Shown: positions 13,138-24,007 of the stretch, piece by piece
How positions within the stretch are numbered: position 1 is the stretch's first letter
How the letters are laid out: every line of letters starts with the position of its first letter
Assembly: GCA_028015205.1 (NCBI GenBank)
Contig: CM051514.1
Span: 46,020,150 to 46,084,149 of the forward strand
Origin: Mytilisepta virgata
Lineage: Eukaryota; Mollusca; Bivalvia; Mytilida; Mytilidae
Length of the DNA stretch: 64,000 bases
Direction: 5' to 3'
Translations under genes and position numbers: made by a program
Notes under the pieces: generated by a model
The model's input: the letters and a program-made list of their open reading frames with translations, nothing else
Databases searched by the model: none
What the model was told of the DNA's origin: nothing

Positions 13138-14574
13138 ATGTATAGGAGGTCAAGATTAGTTTTTATACTTCTACTTTTTGCTATATTCGCATTAGCGAAA
13201 TTGTATTTCCAAACTGAAAAAATTTTAGTTTCTACAAATGTCAATAAAAGAGCTCCAAACATAAAGATGGTGCATTTTGTGATTCCATTGTGTCAAGGAG
13301 AGGAGGAGATGTACGAAATCTTCATCAAAAACTTGAATAAAATCAAGAAAAGGGAGTGGGATTTTTGTGTCTTTGTTATATATCAGATGGATAATACTTC
13401 TTGTTTGTGGCCGGCTTTAATAAATATTGGACTGAAACATTCCTTAATCCAAGGAGAAGCTAATTGTATAATTCCTCATAGTGTTTATATAGTACCTCAG
13501 GATGAATTTGATTTTGGAGAATGTAACCGACCAACCAAGATCTGTTCAAGACAAATAACATGCTTTAATGGTAATGATGATATCGACAATATTTACTATG
13601 AGGCTATTACAGCTAGTCCTGCAGATTGGAAAAATATAATAGAATACAAAAACCAAAAAAAAGTCAATTACGAGCTCTTATACAATGCTTTACAGGTAAT
13701 TGTTAAATTGAAATCACTAGCTCATAATACTGAAACCGGATTCTGTAAATGTATAAATTCTTTAACGTACAGAAAGTCCCATAAACCATCAACAGATTCT
13801 CCTTATAAAGCTAAAGACCATTATAATGATTCTAGAAAAATCATATTCGTCGCCCAGAGTTCATATACGGACAGTCTGGAATCAACATGGTTAAATGTAG
13901 AACAATCGAACGTTACTCAATTAAAATATAGAAGTTTTGTCGTATCAAAGTACAAATTGATATATTATCCTAATGGGAAATCTGGCAGTACGTATTGGAA
14001 ATGTCTGATGCATTATGTCGAATTTACAAAACCTTGTCCTAGTCGTTATAATCGTCAGCTTATGAGCCTCTTAAATTACAGTGATAATGAAGCCTTGGAT
14101 ATGTTGTTTGGAGAAACTTGGACTAAATTTACTATTGTTAGAGAACCGAGAGAGAGAATATTGTCCGCCTATCTACATAAGGCTGTCAGACAAAAAAGTG
14201 TACAGAATTCCTTTTGTAAAGCAGATATTAATTCGTTTTCTGAATTTGTAGATTTGATAAAAACATGCAAAAATGTTCACTGGAGGTCACAAACATATTT
14301 GCCGACGAGCCTTTATAAAAATATGGTCATAGGAAGAATGGGTCGAAGATATAATATAACATTTTTTACGGAGAAACTTCTAAAGAAGGTTGGTGCGTGG
14401 GAAACTGTCAAGCAGTGGATGGAATTTTCAACGAATCTACATTCGACGAAACACCCAACTGATGCTAAAGATCATATCGAAAAATATTATAACAGACACT
14501 TGGAGAGAGAAATAATAGCTATGTACAAATCCGATTATGAAGTTTTTGGATTTGATGACAGTTTCTATACGTAA
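13138..14574 (+). CDS. HNK-1-type carbohydrate sulfotransferase, single coding exon (copy 2)
   Basis: 478 aa, predicted type II Golgi sulfotransferase using PAPS. Signal anchor at residues about 6-24. The 5'-phosphosulfate motif is at about 270-288 (KLIYYPNGKSGSTYWK) and the 3'-phosphate motif at about 330-347 (FTIVREPRERILSAYLHK). Family-typical C-terminus YEVFGFD. It shares the unrecognised lumenal region, including GEEEMYEIFIKNLNKIKKRE, with the copy at 763, and the two proteins align end to end. Similarity is uneven: the DNA around both co-substrate motifs is nearly identical while the middle third has diverged strongly. ATG context AAAATGT; a likely 5'-UTR splice acceptor lies at 12933. 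Intact. It may differ from copy 1 in acceptor choice; this is speculation. Confidence 0.85.
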   Translation: MYRRSRLVFILLLFAIFALAKLYFQTEKILVSTNVNKRAPNIKMVHFVIPLCQGEEEMYEIFIKNLNKIKKREWDFCVFVIYQMDNTSCLWPALINIGLKHSLIQGEANCIIPHSVYIVPQDEFDFGECNRPTKICSRQITCFNGNDDIDNIYYEAITASPADWKNIIEYKNQKKVNYELLYNALQVIVKLKSLAHNTETGFCKCINSLTYRKSHKPSTDSPYKAKDHYNDSRKIIFVAQSSYTDSLESTWLNVEQSNVTQLKYRSFVVSKYKLIYYPNGKSGSTYWKCLMHYVEFTKPCPSRYNRQLMSLLNYSDNEALDMLFGETWTKFTIVREPRERILSAYLHKAVRQKSVQNSFCKADINSFSEFVDLIKTCKNVHWRSQTYLPTSLYKNMVIGRMGRRYNITFFTEKLLKKVGAWETVKQWMEFSTNLHSTKHPTDAKDHIEKYYNRHLEREIIAMYKSDYEVFGFDDSFYT

Positions 14575-14754
14575 TTGTTCAACGGGATATATTTAAATAC
14601 ATTTAGAAAATACAGTTTTCATTTACGAAAATGTTCTATACCATGTCGATTTTCTAATAAATATATTTACATGACTGTGTACTGCATAGTAAAAGCCAGA
14701 ATATGAAGTTTTTTTTAATCAAATACAATTTCTATACGTAATTGTTCAACGGGA

Positions 14755-15775
14755 TTTTTATCCCCGCGCAACGAAGCGCGAGGATATTGTTTTGCTGTTC
14801 GGTGTACGTACGTACGTACGTTAGTAATGTCCAGGATAATCTCAGTAACCACTGGATGTTGAAAGATGAAACTTTGGTCATTGATTGCACTGTGTGTGGG
14901 GACTGTGCCAAAGGTTTCGGAATTTGAAGAGCGCCCCTGGGGCCGGGCAACAAGGGAGCGTATGGGTACATTATTCCTTTTCACGCAATTTCTCTTATGT
15001 TATTTGGAATACGGTAAGTTGACCCAGTGCCAATGTAGATTGTGCTAAAGGTTTCGGAATATGAATAGCGCCCCTGGGTGCCGAGCTACACGGGTGGCCT
15101 AAGGGTACATTTTTCCTTTGTCGCTCAACTCCTCTCACGTTATTTGGAATACGAAACTGAAAGTAGGCTCAGTAATTGCCCTGCCAAATGTTTCGAAATT
15201 TGAATAGTAACACATATTGGGATCATCTAGATTTCAAAAATATGTGATTCCAACTTTGGTAATTTTTCTGAAAGTTTCTCAGACTATTATTTTTGGAATT
15301 GTACTTAGCAATTATTGTTTTTTTTGTTTTTTTTTTTATCATATAAGCTTAAGACTTATCAGGTTATTTGGATTTCAAAAAATATGTGATTCCAATTTTC
15401 GTAAATTTCATGAAAGACTCAACGACTACATTATTTGTGATTTTTACTTACATGTAGCATCCATATATATTAAGAATCACTATAGCAACAGCATTAGTCT
15501 GGATTGTATGGATTTCAAAAATAAGAGATTCCAATTTCGATATATTTCCTGAAAGTGTCTAAGACTATTATTTTTGGAATTTTACTTAGCAACTATAGAT
15601 TTTTTTGGATCATATTAGCTTATATTTGGATGTGATTCCAGTTTTAGTAAATTTCCTGAAAGACTACTTTATTTGGGATTTCTGCTTAGCAACTATATAT
15701 ATTTGGAATCACTATAGCAACAGCACTAGTTTGGATTGTGTGGAATTTAAAAAACACAAGAGTAGCGAGGGGATA
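14755..15775. repeat. Composite bivalve-type interspersed repeat with internal ~150-bp tandem copies
   Basis: Opens with TTTTTATCCCCGCGCAACGA and a (GTAC)n stretch at 14805-14820. Two blocks around 14910 and 15050 repeat 'GCCAAAGGTTTCGGAAT' plus GCGCCCCTGGG. From 15225 to 15770 a unit carrying ATGTGATTCCA, CTGAAAG, GACTA-T-TTTTGG and TTAGCAA-TAT recurs about four times. No coding frame survives. Confidence 0.55.
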
Positions 15776-16300
15776 TGCAGCAGGGATGCTTCGACTAGTT
15801 TTTAATACACTTAAAACCTGTATAGAGCCATTATTGAAATTACTAATATGTGCCATTTGTGTCCGCGTTATAACTCATAACTGCGTGTAATTGTGTTGAT
15901 TTACTCGTTTTTACTGGTAAACTCGGTAAGGTTCTCTATGCGTTATCATAACTAATGGTCGGATACCGTCGTACTATTTAACATAAAAATCAGAAATAAA
16001 GCTCTCATAAAGGATTTAGCGGAGTCTACTTGAAAACGGGTCATATTTAACATGTTTATAGTCTTCAAGTCACTGGAGAAAATACAAGTATGGTGAAATT
16101 TACCTAATGGAGTTGAAAACCTACGTTTTACGGAATTGAAAAATTTTCTGATAATTTCAGTATATCTTTATGCCATTGAAGAAGCTCTAGCAGTAGTCTT
16201 GTGTCATTGCTAGATACTAAATTTCTTGCCTAATGACTACAATGCCTGACGAATCTATGGAAAACGAAAAACAAGCCAACAAAGAGATGAAATATTGGAT
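15776..16300. other. Intergenic, nothing recognised
   Basis: Short frames only; no repeat or RNA signal seen. Confidence 0.4.
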
Positions 16301-16302
16301 GA

Positions 16303-16326
16303 TTGAAATGATAGCTGTCTGTAAAC

Positions 16327-16368
<42 letters not shown>

Positions 16369-16389
16369 AAATGATAGCTGTCTGTAAAC

Positions 16390-16443
<54 letters not shown>
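16303..16443 (+). repeat. Duplicated unit with two long poly-T tracts
   Basis: The sequence GAAATGATAGCTGTCTGTAA followed by ACGG and a long T run occurs twice in tandem (starting about 16306 and 16368), with roughly 39 and 52 T. This looks like a local duplication by replication slippage or template switching at the homopolymer. Confidence 0.7.
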
Positions 16444-16444
<1 letters not shown>

Positions 16445-16565
16445 GTTTTATCCTTTTTGCCGATATTGACATTGAATGGGTAATTCTTTTAAGTCATTTT
16501 TTTTCGTACATTTGATATTTTTCATATAATGCTTACTTTACTGTGTACAATATGTGAAGGGCCTT

Positions 16566-16690
16566 AGTGTAAAGAGGACAAATATACCTAAGGAGCAATC
16601 CAAAAAACGCAATCCATTAGACAAAACACGGAAAGACAAACGGACAACCACAATTACAAGCAATGTAATTTATATTAGATAGAGGGCTGT
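16566..16690 (+). mobile_element. Truncated 3' tail of the Penelope-like family
   Basis: Begins AAGAGGACAAATATACCTAA and continues with ACGCAATCCATTAGACA and GACAACCACAA: the same terminal sequence seen at 3836, 26876, about 36345 and, inverted, 56230-56310. Only the last ~100 bp of the element is present, as expected for 5'-truncated retrotransposition. Confidence 0.6.
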
Positions 16691-16699
16691 ACAAATCTG

Positions 16700-17080
16700 G
16701 TATATAAACAAACAAAGTCTTACCTCTTACAATATAAAACATATAAATTCACATAAAATGACACACCAAATATACATTTAAAAGCCACTCTTATACGAAG
16801 TCTGAGAGACTATTGTTAAACATTAATATTACATTTCGCCTTCTAACTAAAACCTCGTGTCAGATTTTGGCTGTAAAATAATAAATCTTTTCGATACCAA
16901 AGAAACAAAAACAAACATTTTTGTAATCAGACAAATAACTAAATATTATTATCAACAAAACAACCATAATTAGAAGAGCATTACGTAGATCTGCATATAT
17001 TTGACAGTTTAATAGTACATGTGTTTCATCCTCGATATTATCCTGTCTACCACTCTCAATTTTCAGAGGAGCCACACCAC
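16700..17080 (-). pseudogene. LINE 3'-end coding remnant
   Basis: On the minus strand, near 17050-16960, the reading IEDETHVLLNCQIYADLR resembles the Cys/His-rich C-terminal tail that follows the RT in several non-LTR retrotransposons (DE-H-L--C--Y---R). Stops follow. No RT domain is attached. Confidence 0.45.
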
Positions 17081-17569
17081 ATCACAATTTTGTAAACGCA
17101 CATCACTATTTAAAAAGTCCATCGCTTCATAATTTACTATTATCATTTGTATTTATATCATTATATCGGCCGATATCGAATTGCGCCACAAATGATTTGC
17201 GTCAATACTACTTTGCCACTTATTTTTTCAAACCATAGGTATCATTTGCCCCAACAAAATAGACATTCATTTGCAACGTTGCTATACATTTATACAATTA
17301 TTGTTTTATAGGTTTATTTAAAAGAAACTAATTTAATGACTTCCCTCCTCTTTTATCCGGGCTTGGGAACGGCAATTTTAACACTGGCAGTGTAATTTAT
17401 TATACGATACCAAAATTAAAAAGCTGAACGACGGTCTATTTAGAGTTAAAATCCAGTTAAACTCAAGTATATGTACTGTTAAACTAGTGGCTGGTATTTA
17501 TAACTCAAAATGCAAACATACTGCTTTCTGCTACATTTCTCCACGTAAAAGTTTTTGGTATTTTTCCAT

Positions 17570-18544
17570 TGCTAAGTTTTCCTTTACAGAATCATGTCTA
17601 CTTCTGGCAGCTTCTGAACTGGTACTTCTGATTTTTATGTAGGAATCTTTGTAAGAGTGTCTAGAAACACAAACATAGATGAGTGTGATGAGTAGAATTG
17701 TTCGTTATTGTGGAAATGGAATGCTTCTGGTCCATTATTTGTTCGTCTAACGTTAGACGGAATTTCAGCCCACACTAATGGTGGAAACATTGCATTATCA
17801 TCTACTTTTGTTCACAAAAAATAATCGGCAAAGACCTGAACTTGGCACATCAGGAACTAAATCCTCGGAAAAAACTGTCACCTACATCCCGGATTAAGAA
17901 AAGCTAATCCAAAAAATGGTCTAACCATTTACTATTGTCAGTCACCTTTTCTTGGTCTTTTGCTAGACCTAGAGCCTGTACTTTTCTCCACCATGCCTGA
18001 CCGAGATGGAATATACAAGATTTAATAACAAATAGATGGTAATAAATGAATAGATAAATTGTTTAAATACACAAATCAAGAATGAATCTCTTGCAGCTGT
18101 CATCGAGTAATGAAAGCATTTTCCAGTCACAGGCTTCTGATTTCGATGGTAACAAACAAAAGACCAGTGAAATGTAATCACCATCATTCCTAAAGCTATG
18201 TATCGTAAACATATATTTTTGCTTGAAATACTTATTACAACATGTGTATGTTCCATCAGCAACTGTACATAGAAATTTCAAATTAGCCTCACATCCAAAT
18301 AAAATTATCCCACTTTCAAAATCATTACATGGCACAAAGTCTCATCCTTATTTGTGACAACGCCAATATCATCAAGAATACTATGGAATTCGGCTTGATT
18401 TTTGGGTTGTGCCGGATGAAGTTTCCTTCTTTCCCTGTTCATAGATTGACGTACGTATTTTAAGTCAATCTTTTCCAAATTTTCTTTATCTATTTTGAAA
18501 AGTTTAGAGATGGTCTTTGAAGGTCGTTCTGATATCATATCCAC
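17570..18544 (-). pseudogene. Mutator-like (MULE) transposase relic
   Basis: Minus-strand fragments align with a MULE transposase in order. An N-terminal piece (18544-18310) carries RRKLHPAQPKNQAEFH. A catalytic-core piece (18335-18063) carries DGTYTCCNKYFKQ, MFTIHSF, and the strand ISLVFCLLPSKSE. Near 17745-17650 a C-terminal piece reads RTNNGPEAFHFHNNEQF. Known MULE proteins have DGTF--CP-YF-QL-TIHG...VPLVF-LLP-K followed later by RTNN--E-FH. Frameshifts and stops separate the pieces, so it is dead. The upstream end runs into the 64-bp tandem array. Confidence 0.65.
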
Positions 18545-19013
18545 TGCTTTCCTTTACAAGCTGTTCAGAGTTGATGGTCTTTGAAGGTCGTTCTGATATC
18601 ATATCCACTGCTTTCCTTTACAAGCTGTTCAGAGTTGATGGTCTTTGAAGGTCGTTCTGATATCATATCCACTGCTTTCCTTTACAAGCTGTTCAGAGTT
18701 GATGGTCTTTGAAGGTCGTTCTGATATCATATCCACTGCTTTCCTTTACAAGCTGTTCAGAGTTGATGGTCTTTGAAGGTCGTTCTGATATCATATCCAC
18801 TGCTTTCCTTTACAAGCTGTTCAGAGTTGATGGTCTTTGAAGGTCGTTCTGATATCATATCCACTGCTTTCCTTTACAAGCTGTTCAGAGTTGATGGTCT
18901 TTGAAGGTCGTTCTGATATCATATCCATGCTTTCCTTTACAAGCTGTTCAGAGTTGATGGTCTTTGAAGGTCGTTCTGATATCATATCCACTGCTTTCCT
19001 TTACAAGCTGTTC
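18504..19013. repeat. 64-bp tandem repeat, about eight copies
   Basis: Unit of exactly 64 bp (anchors GAGTTGATGG at 18568, 18632 and 18696, and so on), nearly identical between copies; one copy near 18926 lacks a base. The first unit overlaps the 5' coding end of the MULE relic, so the array probably arose by recent amplification of transposase 5' sequence. A + strand frame through it is a by-product of the repetition. Confidence 0.85.
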
Positions 19014-19835
19014 TCAAAATCTGTCGTTCTACAATTATTTTTGCACATTTGTCTCATGTGTATGGTCCAATTCACCACTTATAATTATATTGTAAATACC
19101 CTAGCAGAACAAGATTTTACGGTGCGTCTGCATCTAATTTCTCCATTCTTCTTAATGAAGGCTTGACGGAATGTTTGGTTTTTTTACTATAATGGCAGGT
19201 TTACACCTATCAGATTTAATTTTCTTGTATGGAATTTCAGACATCTTTACTTGTTGAAATATCGGCAAAAGAAACTTTCTTCTTACTGAACAATATATTC
19301 GCTTGTGAGTATTCTTATATTTGAAAAGTATTCACTGGGATAGATATAAATTTTACTCTAAGGTTAATTGTAATACAGGTATATAGGTAAATTATGTGCA
19401 GGTAATTTACTTGTTGTTAATCTGATAAGGTAAATATATGGCGCAGTTGAATTTCATTTATTGGCGCAATTAAATCTAGGAAAAATATAGACAATGGCGC
19501 AATTGAATCGTTTTGAATATGCTAATTGAGCAAATTGATTTCGGCCATTTTCACCACTGTTGTTTGAAACTATCAAAACAATAGTTTTTAATGTGCTTAA
19601 TTACGCCTTTACTCAAAGATAACTATTATTCACACCAAGACTGTCAAATTTACCATACAAAGATGATATATTTTGTGTATATTTACCACGCCAATATAGC
19701 TCTGTGTTTTACACTATTACACATGAACATTCTTTTGTATCCCAGATTGATGTACCATAATCTATACATGTGTAATTTACCATACAAGTTAATCGAAACG
19801 TTATGTTAAAGTTGGGTATTGAAATCCACCATTTT
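19014..19835. other. Intergenic, nothing firm
   Basis: AT-rich. Short repeats of GGCGCA-TTGAAT occur at about 19440-19510. No gene. Confidence 0.35.
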
Positions 19836-19837
19836 TA

Positions 19838-20302
19838 TGAAGGGCTGTTCGGGTCATAATTCATTTTGTTACACGTACGCTAGAGGTACGCGTAACAGGT
19901 CGTTCACGTACCCTAGAGGTACACGTAACACTTTGTTCACGTACCCTAGAGGTATACGTAACACTTTGTTCACGTAACCTAGAGGTACACGTAACCTAGA
20001 GGTACACGTAACACTTTGTTCATGTACTCTAGAGGTATATGTAACACTTTGTTCACGTTCCTAGAGGTGCGCGTAACAGTTTCTTCACGTACCCTAGATG
20101 TACACATAACTGTTTGTTCACGTATGCGGAATAACCTTTATACCCTATGCACAATGAACTCGTCTGCTGGAGAATATGCATACGTGAACCTCTAGGAACG
20201 TGAACAAAGTGTTACGTGTACCTCTAGGTTACGTGAACGACTTGTTACGCGTACCTCTAGCGTACGTGTAACAAAATGAATTATGACCCGAACGCCCCTT
20301 CA
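19838..20302. mobile_element. 465-bp foldback MITE with tandem repeats in its arm
   Basis: Terminal inverted repeats: left TGAAGGGCTGTTCGGGTCAT, right the inverse with slight drift, ending ...CGAACGCCCCTTCA. A TA dinucleotide at 19836-19837 and 20303-20304 may be the target duplication. Inside the left arm a ~33-bp unit containing CGTACCCTAGAGGTACACGT is repeated about seven times, with one short unit. The right arm has about three copies, inverted. No coding capacity. Confidence 0.75.
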
Positions 20303-20309
20303 TACATTT

Positions 20310-20710
20310 GCCCTATATTTAGCAATACGTAATCCAAGTGATCTGCTAGCTGATTTAGCCACAGCCTTAACCATATCATCGTTCCTCAAAAATTCTGTTA
20401 AAAGTCAGCCTAAATAATTATATTGAGAAACTGTCGAAATCTCACGACCACGAAATAAAATACAAAATTTGTTCTATCCACAGAAGTTGTTGTAAAATGC
20501 ACAATTTTAGATTCATCTAAGTTCACTGTAAACTTATTTGAAATACATCAACTATCTAACACAATTTTGTTTTTGTAAATCACTTTCTTTATCAGTTAAA
20601 AATACAACGTCATCTGCATAAAGCAAAATACAAATGTTTTCACCACCAATATCTATACTAACATTTAGAGTTTTGATTGCATCAACTAGGTCAAAATTGT
20701 ATTTTTAACC
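20310..20710 (-). pseudogene. LINE reverse transcriptase remnant
   Basis: Minus-strand reading from about 20705 gives FDLVDAIKTLNVSIDIGG followed directly by a catalytic box ILLYADDVVFLTDKE, then a stop-interrupted continuation and near the 5' end of the window piece KSASRSLGLRI. The order and the YADD box are typical of non-LTR reverse transcriptases. Several stops; fragment only. Confidence 0.65.
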
Positions 20711-20784
20711 CATATCGTATCAATAAGAATCACCTGATTTCAATGTACAAGTGGCGTCATAATAAGAATTAAGAGAATATGATA

Positions 20785-21795
20785 TGGGTTTTTTCATATC
20801 ATACCCCATATCAACCCATCGACCAATATCAAGCAAGATCCCGGGATGATATTAGTGTCTTGGGGTTGATATGGGTATAATATGAAAAAAATGTCCCGGA
20901 TGTTCCATACAATGACCTCGGTAATTTTTGGCAAACTTCGGAAATGCGGTATACTTTTATTTTCATAGAGGCCACATGCAAACGACGAAATTGCTTTAAT
21001 CTTGGAGAAGACATTTCTACGTAATTTCTGTTTTAAACGTGTGGCTTAATTTATTTTCAATAATACGAAATACAATTTTCTGTCATTATCTATTATTTTC
21101 TTCCATTACACATCTATTCCATTTTTTTTACACTTTTGGCGTTAACAATGATCAGAACCACGCATTAATGGACACTTTTCCATTAACGAATGTTCAGTGT
21201 GTAGACGGAATCTGCCTTGATGATCATATTACAATATCTTATGAAGAATTTTAATCTTGGGGATGACAATGACTAGGCAAAAAATCACCAATGACTTCTC
21301 AGACATTTACTAACTTGTAGTGTATCAAGGAGACACTAGAAATATAGATTCTCCTTCAGGTACGAGTGAGTTATGGAATTTCTCCACCCGAGATAGTTAA
21401 ATTTTCGATTTTCGACACGAAAGCCTTTAGCGAGCGTGTTAAGGTATCCGGAAAATAATAGATCATGAACGAAAAGTGTATCTCTTTTTGACCGTGAATG
21501 GCTGAACCAAAAAATTTAAAGCTGGAATTTTGTATATATATTTTTCTCAAGTTGAAACACACTTTGTTGCTTATATGCAGAGTCTGTAAAAATAAGTTAG
21601 TCATATTGGCATTTCCGAAGTTTGCCGATAATTACCGAGGTCATTTCAATTGCGTTGTATGGAACATCCGGGACTTTTGAATAATCACGTGGTCATTTAT
21701 GGTCCGCATACCTTAAAATCTAACATTTAACAATTGAGGGTGAAGAAATTCCATAACTCACGAGTAAATAGAAGGAGAATCTGTTTCTCCTATGA
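20785..21795. repeat. Nested inverted repeats (MITE-like cluster)
   Basis: Three inverted pairs: a palindrome at about 20790-20890 built on CATATCA-ACCC-ATATCAACCC; a block at 20897-20947 (starting GGATGTTCCATACAATGACC) inverted at 21609-21673; and a block at 21347-21390 (GATTCTCCTTCAGGTACGAG) inverted at 21737-21782. The second and third pairs overlap, so two foldback elements may be interleaved. No gene inside. Confidence 0.6.
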
Positions 21796-21799
21796 TTTT

Positions 21800-22815
21800 C
21801 GACAAAAACCTCAAGAAAATGTCGTTGCTATTTAGTTTGTTTACATAGACGTCATTTCGGATCTTCTCTAGTTTATCGTTCCAATAACTGTAAAAAAAAG
21901 GGGCGGTAATTCCCACGTAGAAATTTATTCACGGGAAGTGGTTAAAGATATGTATTTTTATCCCACCGATTTAATACGTCAAGAATAGGAGAAATTATGA
22001 TAAAAGTGCTGGTTTTAATTTACACGTATTCAGTACTCAATTTCTAGACGGGGACCTGCTTCGAGAACTGTCGCGTCGAGCATATATAAATATTAGATTT
22101 AACGTTTTGCACCAATTTGCACTAGGACAGAAAAGTTTATTGGTAGAATCCGTAATCTTATCCAATACAACTTACCTTTGTGGTACGTTAATGGTTACCA
22201 GCATCATATAAATAAGTATGGTGGCATTGAAGAATATATCTAACATAAATATGTTCCTAAAGGCAATATAACAAAGCCCAGAAGGACCATACAAGATTCG
22301 AAATACGAGATTCGAGATTCAATATCTAAAGTTAACCAATGTTCTATTTATAGCTATCTCTAAAGGTGAAAAGAGGACAAACTAACCTAAGGAGAAAACC
22401 AACAAACCCAACCCCGCAGCTACCATGAAATGGTTTTCACAATGGCCATGGGAGCTCTAGTAACAATGGAATTGATATAGGATTCAAAATTGGTTGCAAG
22501 TCGTAACTGTGCAATATCTTCAGCATAGCGAAACATGGATTTGTTTCAAAGGAAGATACGTAGAGGTCAGACAAGAGACATTTCGAGTTGAGTGAGGTAC
22601 TCACCGCCAGTTAAAGCTCTGACCCAGCCAAACACAATCTTCATTGCCATTTCTCACAATGTAATATACACATGTACATATATACCGAATATCATTATAA
22701 TATCTGCAACACCAAAATATAGATCAAAACATAAAGCGATATATTTTCGAACAATCTCCTACCCAAAAAGGATTCTGGGAATAAAAAAATCTAATTTTAC
22801 ATAATATTAGATGTA
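21800..22815. other. Intergenic, no gene
   Basis: AT-rich. A short stretch near 22370-22400 (AGAGGACAAACTAACCTAAGG) echoes the Penelope-like 3' terminus but is too short to be sure. Confidence 0.35.
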
Positions 22816-22819
22816 TTCT

Positions 22820-24007
22820 CTACATTTGCCTTTGCTTCAGTTTAGTCAAAATAACTTGCTCTCTTTGTGTCATTTTCTCACATTCAGTGCTGTAAAATAT
22901 AAAATTTGAGTTCCATTTTGATGATGAAACCAAATATTCTGTTACATTTATAGCATCATTTTCGCAATAATTGCGAACCTCTTTTAATATCTTTTTGAAA
23001 TGAGTTACTTCCTCAAAAAACTCGTTTCCTTCTTTCTGAATTCGAAGTAAAAGTTTTGATTTGAAATACTCATACAACATGTAATCAGCCTTGTTGTAGC
23101 TTTGAAGTCGATGCCTAAAGTCATCTGTAATGCTGACTTTTGCTTTTGACATTAAGACATTTTTATCTTTATAAATTATATCCTTCAAGTCCCAGCATAA
23201 GTATCTTTTAAGTAAAACTAATGATTCGTCGAAATACTCAAGTACCATAACCAAGAGAAAATCCTTGTCTAATCGCCTCAGATGCTGTTGAATTTTATCT
23301 TCTGCATAGCAGTCTTCCAAAAGTATTCCAAAATCTCTCGACATTCTATTGTGAATATATTTTTGACGGATTTCAGGTACTATGTTCGGACTCTTTAGGA
23401 ATCTATACAACACTTCTTCTGCTGATAAAGACTGGTTAAGTCTATGCTTTAGTAGACCAGTGAAATCGTAATATTGCGTAGCTGAAATGAAATGTTCCTC
23501 GGGGTCACGTACTATTCCGATATAAACTGTATCTGATGGCATGACCCTTGAAAAAGCTTTTTTATCATAAACGGCGTGGTTACACAAAATGTTGTACGAT
23601 TGGTTCAGTTGTAAAGGAATAATATCATCTAGTTTAAATGGCCTATCAATAGGCGCTAAATAATTCATTGCTGGACTCTTTGGTATGGCGACATTTAAAT
23701 TATAAGAAACTGCAAATCTCAAGAATATATTTTGTAAAGTAGTTCCACCAGCTTTATGGACCTTCAAGAAAGCAATGTTTTTTTGCTTTATTACACATTC
23801 CAAACCAGACGATGCTCCATATTCATGCATATGTAACAAGATTGCTGTGGAGTTATTTTTCCTGATTGAATTTGTTTTCCCAACGAATATTTTCGCAATA
23901 GTAAAAGTACCTTTTACTCTATTATTTAATTTGTACGTCATATAAATGCTGAATATTGCCATGGTAAACATCGGGAAATAGAACAACTTTCTGTCAAAAA
24001 AAAACAA
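22820..24007 (-). CDS. Galactose-3-O-sulfotransferase-like, single exon
   Basis: 395 aa type II Golgi enzyme of the Gal-3-O-sulfotransferase family (GAL3ST1-4; vertebrate members about 400-490 aa), predicted to transfer sulfate from PAPS to the 3-OH of galactose. Short cytosolic tail and signal anchor at residues about 9-25. The 5'-phosphosulfate loop is at about 79-92 (AFLKVHKAGGTTLQNIFLRF). The 3'-phosphate site is at about 161-177 (VYIGIVRDPEEHFISA). A family-like LCWDLKDIIY lies near residue 272. Oriented opposite to the three HNK-1-type genes. Intact frame; the ATG chosen gives a normal short tail. Acceptor (glycolipid or glycoprotein) not predictable. Confidence 0.85.
   Translation of the reverse strand: MFFFDRKLFYFPMFTMAIFSIYMTYKLNNRVKGTFTIAKIFVGKTNSIRKNNSTAILLHMHEYGASSGLECVIKQKNIAFLKVHKAGGTTLQNIFLRFAVSYNLNVAIPKSPAMNYLAPIDRPFKLDDIIPLQLNQSYNILCNHAVYDKKAFSRVMPSDTVYIGIVRDPEEHFISATQYYDFTGLLKHRLNQSLSAEEVLYRFLKSPNIVPEIRQKYIHNRMSRDFGILLEDCYAEDKIQQHLRRLDKDFLLVMVLEYFDESLVLLKRYLCWDLKDIIYKDKNVLMSKAKVSITDDFRHRLQSYNKADYMLYEYFKSKLLLRIQKEGNEFFEEVTHFKKILKEVRNYCENDAINVTEYLVSSSKWNSNFIFYSTECEKMTQREQVILTKLKQRQM

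Noticed and set aside
16230..16472. Poly-Phe / poly-Lys frames
   Set aside because: Direct translation of poly-T tracts.
18504..19013. CRISPR-like array
   Set aside because: The 64-bp units are contiguous without unique spacers; a plain tandem repeat in eukaryotic DNA.
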